From positions 1 through 64,000 of the forward strand of contig JAJPJX010000023.1 in NCBI GenBank assembly GCA_021324015.1: a DNA stretch of 64,000 bases, given 5' to 3'. The first letter of the stretch is position 1; the number at the start of each line of letters is the position of its first letter. The notes beneath the pieces are model-generated. The model was not told where the DNA came from. It searched no databases and saw nothing but the letters and a program-made list of their open reading frames with translations. The translations under genes and the position numbers were made by a program. Positions 59,930 through 64,000 of this stretch are shown piece by piece. The stretch comes from Solibacteraceae bacterium (lineage in GTDB: Bacteria; Acidobacteriota; Terriglobia; Bryobacterales; Bryobacteraceae).

Positions 59930-61309
59930 GTGAGAAGCAAGACTTGTACAGCGATCGCGGCGCTTCTGATGCTGTGGGTGGGCGCCAGGCCGGCCAGGGC
60001 ACAGATCCCCGGCTCGCAGACGGTGCGCTTTTTCGATAGCGAGACCGGCTTGGCAGTCGAACCTCAGCAGGTCACGCTCGATGGGACGGCCTTCACCACC
60101 CGTGACACACGCTTCGCAGGCGCCTACCGCTTCAGTCTTACCGGCGGCGAACACGAAATCCAGGCCCTGACTTCTGGATATAGGAACTTCGTTTTTTCCC
60201 TTCGCGCATTCGACACCTCTAGCGGCGCCGAAGCCATGGTCGATCCGGTGGTGGGTCCGCCCGAGTTCTCTCCGGACGCCATCCGCAAGAACCTCAGCCC
60301 GGACAGCGCCTTGGTCGTCGGCTTCGTCGGAGAAGATTCCACCGGCAGACCTCTCAGCGGTGTCCGGGTGGCTGCTCTCGGGGTGGAAGCCTACACCAAT
60401 GAGCGCGGGTTCTTCTCGCTCAAGGTGCCGGTTGCCGCCGGGGCTGCGGACAACGCAACCGCCGCCAGCATCACGTTCTCAAAAGACGGCTATCGCACGG
60501 ACGAGCGCAGCAACGTGGATTTATACCCCGACAACGCACTGAAGTACCGCGTGCGGCTGCAGGCGGGCGCCGGGACACAGGCTCGCGACGACCGGGGCGC
60601 CCCTACCGCGCAGCAGGCCGTCCCGGCAAAGCCCGATCTGATGGCCCCGGTCGGCCAATTGCTCGGCCTGCTACTCGGCGGCCGCGCTCCGGGTGTTGCA
60701 CCGCAATCGACCCCCGGCGAGATTGCGTCGACTTTGGTGCCCAAGAACTGGCGGGTCCCCTCCTCCATCCGTGTCGGGCGCGACTGTAAGACGCCGGTCA
60801 CCTGCGCCGCCATCGAAGTCATCAGTCTGGACCACTACTGCAAACGGGTGCTTCCCTCTGAGTGGATTCCGGCGTGGAAGCAGGAGGCTTTGAAGGCGGG
60901 CAGCGTGGCGGTTCGCACTTATGCCACCTGGTACTATAATTCCCGCGCACGGGTCTCCTACGACATCTGCGACAACCCTTCGTGCCAGTACTTCGGCCCG
61001 AGAACGTACTTCACTACGGACCTTTCGGTGGATGCCACGACCGTGGCGGTGCTCACCGGATCAGACGGAATCGTAGTCAAGGCCGAATACTCCGCGGAGG
61101 CCAACGACACCGGCTGCGGCGACGGCAAGACCGCCGATTGCATCGAGGATCCGGTTTGCGCCGGTATGCGATCGAGGGGCCATGGCCGCGGGATGTGTCA
61201 ACGTGGGACGCAACGATGGGCCGCGCAGGGGAAGGACTGGAAGTGGATCGTGCAGCACTACTTCCCTTCGTTCAAGGTCGCCCCTGCCCCCAAGGAGGCG
61301 CAGCCGTGA
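59930..61309 (+). CDS. secreted CnaB-like + SpoIID-like protein
   Basis: This 459-residue protein starts at a GTG (59930) with AAGGGG upstream and a signal peptide (residues 1-25, cleavage after ARA). Domains: a first beta-sandwich (about 30-95), a carboxypeptidase-regulatory/CnaB-like beta-sandwich (about 125-195, GVRVAALGVEAYTNERGFFS), a low-complexity linker, and a SpoIID-type domain (about 270-450) with VLPSEWIPAWKQEALKAGSVAVRTYA and GHGRGMCQRG. SpoIID proteins are lytic transglycosylases of peptidoglycan; here a cell-wall or adhesin role is likely. Confidence 0.83.
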   Translation: MRSKTCTAIAALLMLWVGARPARAQIPGSQTVRFFDSETGLAVEPQQVTLDGTAFTTRDTRFAGAYRFSLTGGEHEIQALTSGYRNFVFSLRAFDTSSGAEAMVDPVVGPPEFSPDAIRKNLSPDSALVVGFVGEDSTGRPLSGVRVAALGVEAYTNERGFFSLKVPVAAGAADNATAASITFSKDGYRTDERSNVDLYPDNALKYRVRLQAGAGTQARDDRGAPTAQQAVPAKPDLMAPVGQLLGLLLGGRAPGVAPQSTPGEIASTLVPKNWRVPSSIRVGRDCKTPVTCAAIEVISLDHYCKRVLPSEWIPAWKQEALKAGSVAVRTYATWYYNSRARVSYDICDNPSCQYFGPRTYFTTDLSVDATTVAVLTGSDGIVVKAEYSAEANDTGCGDGKTADCIEDPVCAGMRSRGHGRGMCQRGTQRWAAQGKDWKWIVQHYFPSFKVAPAPKEAQP

Positions 61310-61375
61310 GTGCTGCCTCCCGCACAAATCTTGATGCCGAATAAGGAACGGGACGAATCGTGGAAGGAGGATTCC

Positions 61376-61627
61376 ATGCACTATCTGTGGATGTGCATCA
61401 TCGGCCTCGTGGTCGGCCTACTTGCAAAACTGATCATGCCCGGCAAGGATCCGGGCGGCATCATCGTCACGATGCTGCTCGGCATTGCCGGGTCGTTTGT
61501 CGCCGGGTTCCTGGGACGCGCCGCGGGCTGGTACCAGCCGGGTCAGGGAGCTGGATTCATCATGTCGGTCCTTGGCGCGATCCTGCTCCTGCTGCTGTAT
61601 CGCCTGTTGAGGCGGAGCGCCGCTTGA
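61376..61627 (+). CDS. small membrane protein of the YeaQ/YmgE (GlsB) family
   Basis: This 83-residue protein has three membrane segments (LWMCIIGLVVGLLAKLIMPG, IVTMLLGIAGSFVAGFLG, MSVLGAILLLLLYRLL), the pattern of the transglycosylase-associated/GlsB stress proteins. The ATG at 61376 has a perfect AAGGAGG six bases upstream. A longer frame from 61310 is possible but starts without a ribosome site. Confidence 0.87.
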   Translation: MHYLWMCIIGLVVGLLAKLIMPGKDPGGIIVTMLLGIAGSFVAGFLGRAAGWYQPGQGAGFIMSVLGAILLLLLYRLLRRSAA

Positions 61628-61693
61628 GCGCTTGAGTTCACAACCGCATCTAGAGAAGACTCTAAGACTGGATCTCTTTATAGGCTGGCGTCG

Positions 61694-62770
61694 GTGTTGC
61701 CACGTCTGCGATCTGTGCTTGGCATACTGATTGGGTGGATGAGGTCCCGCAGCGGCAGCCCCGCGATCTCCGCTGGAGCGCATGGCGGTACTTCCCTGCG
61801 CTCCTTCGCCCTGCTCGTCGGAGGGCTGTGCCTTTTCTTTGCTGTTGCGGCGTCGCTGTTCTTTCAGCGATATCCGCTCCCGCGCCGGCATGAAGTAGCG
61901 CTCTATGGCTGCCTGATTGTGCTCCTGTTTCTCGCGGCGCTTCCGGCTCTGCCTCTGGGCCGCCGGTTCGCCCATCGGTGGAGGCGGCGGCGCTGGGCGC
62001 CGCTTCTGATCCTGTTCGTCTGGGTAGTGCCTTATTGGATCTATGCCGCCGGGACCGGCGATTTCCGGCTGGCGGCCCTATACCGCCTGCTCGCCGTTTG
62101 CGCGCCGCCTTTGTCGATCTACTACGTAGTGCCGCGCCGTCATCCTGGCTTACTCTATTGGGCGGATGCATTTGCCTGGTTGTGGCTCACGTTGGCAGTC
62201 GTGCTGCGCCGGTTGGCCGGCATCTGGACCGTGCCAGTAAACCTGGACTTCATGGCCCGGCTGTTCGTGATCGCGGTGGCTTCCTGGTGCTGGGTCTTTG
62301 TGCGTCCCGTACCGGGCATGGGATACGCCTTTTCGGTCTCCGCCCGAATCGTCCGCGCGGCGGCCTTCAATTTCGCTGGCTTTGCCTTGATCGCGATTCC
62401 CGCCGCCTTCGCGATGCGTTTCGCCGGATGGCATCCGCGCTGGCAGGGCTTCGCGGCGTTTTGTCTGAACTATGTGGAGATTCTGGTATTCATTGCCTGG
62501 CTGGAGGAGTTGCTCTTTCGCGGATTCCTGCAATCCCTGGCCACCCGCTGGCTCCAGTCCGAAATCAGAGGGCAACTCGTCGCCTCGCTGGCATTCGGGT
62601 TGAGCCATGTTCTGCTCGCGCCCGCTCCGAACTGGCGATATGTAGCGCTGGCCTCTGTGGCAGGCTGGTTCTACGGCTCAGCGTTTCGGCGGAGCCGGAA
62701 TCTGGTAGGGCCTTCGCTAACCCACGCCCTGGTCGACGTGGTGTGGCGCACCTGGTTCACCCCGGCTTGA
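61694..62770 (+). CDS. CPBP-family intramembrane metalloprotease
   Basis: This up to 358-residue, eight-to-nine-span membrane protein carries the CPBP/Rce1 motifs: EELLFRGFLQS (EExxxR, about residue 271), LAFGLSHVLLAP (FxxxH) and LTHALVDVVWR. These proteases cleave CAAX-type or bacteriocin/quorum substrates. The start is uncertain: the GTG at 61694 gives an extra basic N-terminus, and the ATG at 61739 is an alternative. Confidence 0.83.
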   Translation: MLPRLRSVLGILIGWMRSRSGSPAISAGAHGGTSLRSFALLVGGLCLFFAVAASLFFQRYPLPRRHEVALYGCLIVLLFLAALPALPLGRRFAHRWRRRRWAPLLILFVWVVPYWIYAAGTGDFRLAALYRLLAVCAPPLSIYYVVPRRHPGLLYWADAFAWLWLTLAVVLRRLAGIWTVPVNLDFMARLFVIAVASWCWVFVRPVPGMGYAFSVSARIVRAAAFNFAGFALIAIPAAFAMRFAGWHPRWQGFAAFCLNYVEILVFIAWLEELLFRGFLQSLATRWLQSEIRGQLVASLAFGLSHVLLAPAPNWRYVALASVAGWFYGSAFRRSRNLVGPSLTHALVDVVWRTWFTPA

Positions 62771-62802
62771 CCCGACGTGAGCGCGTAGCGGGAGGCCGGA
62801 CA

Positions 62803-63162
62803 TCAGATCCATTCAAACCGGCGCACGGTAAGGTCGCTTGCCACCTCGCCGGTGTGCTTGATCCCGGCGGGTTCGAACAGCATGACCTCCACCTCTTGCT
62901 CTGCCACAGGGCGGTGCTCCACTCCGCGAGGTACGACGATGAACTCGCCCTCGCCCAGCGTCACGCTCTTTTCGTGGAACTCCATCCGGAAACTGCCTCG
63001 CAAAACCAGGAAGAACTCGTCCTCCTCGGTGTGGTCGTGCCAGACAAACTCGCCTCGAAACTTGACGACCTTCACGTGCTGCCCGTTCAGTTCGCCCACA
63101 ATCCGCGGGTTCCAGTGATCTGAGATCATCGCCAGCTTTTCGCGGAGGTTAACCTTCTCCAT
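62803..63162 (-). CDS. cupin-domain protein
   Basis: This 119-residue single cupin has metal-binding motif 1 in WHDHTEEDEFFLVLRGSF (two His and a Glu) and motif 2 around PRGVEHRPVA. Such small cupins are isomerases, dioxygenase-like or binding proteins; the substrate is unknown. The ATG at 63162 has no ribosome site; TATCCT lies six bases upstream, with ATGACA a further 17 bases upstream. Confidence 0.88.
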   Translation of the reverse strand: MEKVNLREKLAMISDHWNPRIVGELNGQHVKVVKFRGEFVWHDHTEEDEFFLVLRGSFRMEFHEKSVTLGEGEFIVVPRGVEHRPVAEQEVEVMLFEPAGIKHTGEVASDLTVRRFEWI

Positions 63163-63168
63163 GGGGCG

Positions 63169-63197
63169 AGGATAGCAGGAATTCGGCGGATGTCATC
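63169..63197 (-). promoter_or_regulatory. promoter for leaderless cupin gene
   Basis: On the minus strand ATGACA (63197-63192) is 17 bases from TATCCT (63174-63169), which is six bases from the ATG at 63162. Both boxes match the consensus well, so transcription should begin at the start codon. Confidence 0.5.
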
Positions 63198-63213
63198 GGT
63201 CCGCCGCGGGTGA

Positions 63214-63219
63214 TACACT
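63214..63219 (+). promoter_or_regulatory. -10 box for leaderless hypothetical gene
   Basis: TACACT is followed by 7 bases and then the ATG at 63227. No Shine-Dalgarno is present; the -35 region is weak. Confidence 0.4.
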
Positions 63220-63226
63220 CCCCCCT

Positions 63227-63631
63227 ATGCCAGATCTTCCCCAGTCCAGCCTGGACTATCGGCTCGATCAACTTTCGAAACTAGCCGGCATCCTGTTGCC
63301 GCTCGTCGTGGCGGTAGTGGGTGGTCTCTACACCTACGAGAAGGACAAAAACGATACGCGCACCCTAAACCGGCAGGAACGGCGCGATCTCCAACAAGTG
63401 CAGTATGCCAACCTGACCGCGCTGGTTCCTTTGCTGACCAGCCAGGACCCCTCCAACCGGTTGCTCGGCATGGAGATTTTCACTTCCGAGGCCAAGAAAC
63501 GCGAGGCTCCCCTGGACTTAATCCCCGCGATCCGGCGGCTCGGCAACGAGCATCCGGAACACCTGAAGCAGGCGATGGCCGCGGTGGCGGCAGCCGAGGA
63601 GCAAAGCAAGGCAGCGAAGAACGGAAGCTGA
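63227..63631 (+). CDS. hypothetical protein with one membrane segment
   Basis: This 134-residue protein has one hydrophobic segment (about residues 20-38, LAGILLPLVVAVVGGLY) and a helical, charged C-terminus (about 45-134) including QERRDLQQVQYANLTALVPLL. The family is not recognised. The helical tail could mediate protein contacts on one side of the membrane. Confidence 0.65.
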   Translation: MPDLPQSSLDYRLDQLSKLAGILLPLVVAVVGGLYTYEKDKNDTRTLNRQERRDLQQVQYANLTALVPLLTSQDPSNRLLGMEIFTSEAKKREAPLDLIPAIRRLGNEHPEHLKQAMAAVAAAEEQSKAAKNGS

Positions 63632-63681
63632 TCGGGACCGGGATGGGTTCTCCAAACGTCTGCTCCCCAACCTGGACGTTG

Positions 63682-63687
63682 TACCAT
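63682..63687 (+). promoter_or_regulatory. -10-like box for leaderless DinB-like gene
   Basis: TACCAT is followed by GGGGCG and the GTG at 63694. It is the weakest of the leaderless-type boxes in the window. Confidence 0.3.
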
Positions 63688-63693
63688 GGGGCG

Positions 63694-64000
63694 GTGACGC
63701 ACACGGACGAAGGTGCATTTCTATTGGAGAGCCTGAGGCGCACGCGCGACTTGTTCCTCGGCGAAGTGGCCGGCGTGTCGGAGGCGCAGGCGAGCTTTCG
63801 GCCTTCGGCGGATGCCTGGTCGATTGCGGACTGTGCGGAGCACGTGGCGATAGCGGAGCGGGGGATGTACAAGCTGATTGCCGCCGCCGGGCCGCGAACT
63901 GAAGAGAGCGACCGGCGGATTGACGAACGCATTCTCGAAATGGGCAGGAACCGGGAGCAGAAGATGGCCGCCCCCGCGGGCGCCCATCCCCGGCGGCGCT
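63694..64000 (+). CDS. DinB-superfamily protein, 3' partial
   Basis: The frame starts at GTG 63694 and runs off the right edge (102 residues seen). The segment FRPSADAWSIADCAEHVAIAER is characteristic of the DinB_2 four-helix-bundle family, with the conserved His at the metal site. Family members are thiol-dependent or metal-dependent transferases, many of unknown role. The preceding gene is 62 bases upstream. Confidence 0.75.
   Translation, partial: MTHTDEGAFLLESLRRTRDLFLGEVAGVSEAQASFRPSADAWSIADCAEHVAIAERGMYKLIAAAGPRTEESDRRIDERILEMGRNREQKMAAPAGAHPRRR

Overview
The window looks like chromosomal DNA of a high-GC acidobacterium of the Solibacter/Bryobacter type. The evidence is one secreted beta-propeller protein carrying the TIGR03437-type domain that is largely confined to that group, several Tat-exported enolase-fold and sugar-isomerase-like proteins, ThuA-like and phytanoyl-CoA-dioxygenase-like proteins, and acidobacterial-type hypotheticals. 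No insertion sequence, phage gene, tRNA, rRNA or CRISPR array was seen. The window is cut at both ends, with a partial HflK-like gene on the left and a partial DinB-like gene on the right.

Layout. 1-2.9 kb: three tandem SPFH (HflK/HflC-type) membrane proteins plus a small anchored protein. 2.9-6.2 kb (minus): zwf-opcA-pgl, the oxidative pentose phosphate entry module. 6.4-10.8 kb: a degenerate receiver protein, trpD (minus), the sucC-sucD-ndk operon, and msrB (minus). 10.85-12.2 kb: a Tat-exported enolase-superfamily enzyme with a terminator. 12.3-21.0 kb: a tightly overlapping eight-gene operon with three B12-type radical SAM enzymes, three methyltransferases, an amidohydrolase and a MoaA/SPASM-like radical SAM enzyme. 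It is the best candidate in the window for an undescribed pathway. 21.1-25.6 kb (minus): two tandem APC permeases with an unusual long soluble C-terminus. 25.8-31.5 kb: CCA-adding-type nucleotidyltransferase, a 38-residue membrane protein, a PAS-LuxR regulator, Tex, and a pseudo-receiver/HATPase protein.

31.6-38.4 kb: guanine deaminase and a run of catabolic genes (two HpcH-type lyases, two aldo/keto reductases, a frameshifted enolase-fold gene, a PhyH dioxygenase) that suggests sugar-acid use. 38.4-42.2 kb (minus): MFS carrier, ABC-2 exporter pair, and a Tat-exported xylose-isomerase-like protein. 42.4-49.1 kb: TIGR03437 propeller protein, AlkD-like repair protein, secA and a secreted hypothetical. 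49.25-49.38 kb: a promoter, three hairpins and a terminator that look like a small structured RNA. 49.4-57.4 kb: ABC exporter, RNase J, FAD-linked oxidase, hypF, ThuA-like protein. 57.5-58.4 kb: a RES/Xre toxin-antitoxin pair with a clear operator. 58.5-64 kb: M48 peptidase, SpoIID-like protein, small membrane protein, CPBP protease, cupin, a hypothetical and DinB.

Gene expression signals. Operons here rely heavily on ATGA/GTGA stop-start overlaps. Several single or first genes have no Shine-Dalgarno but carry a TANNNT box exactly 6-7 bases before the start codon, which suggests frequent leaderless transcripts. Functional calls rest on recognisable family motifs read by eye; no database search was possible.
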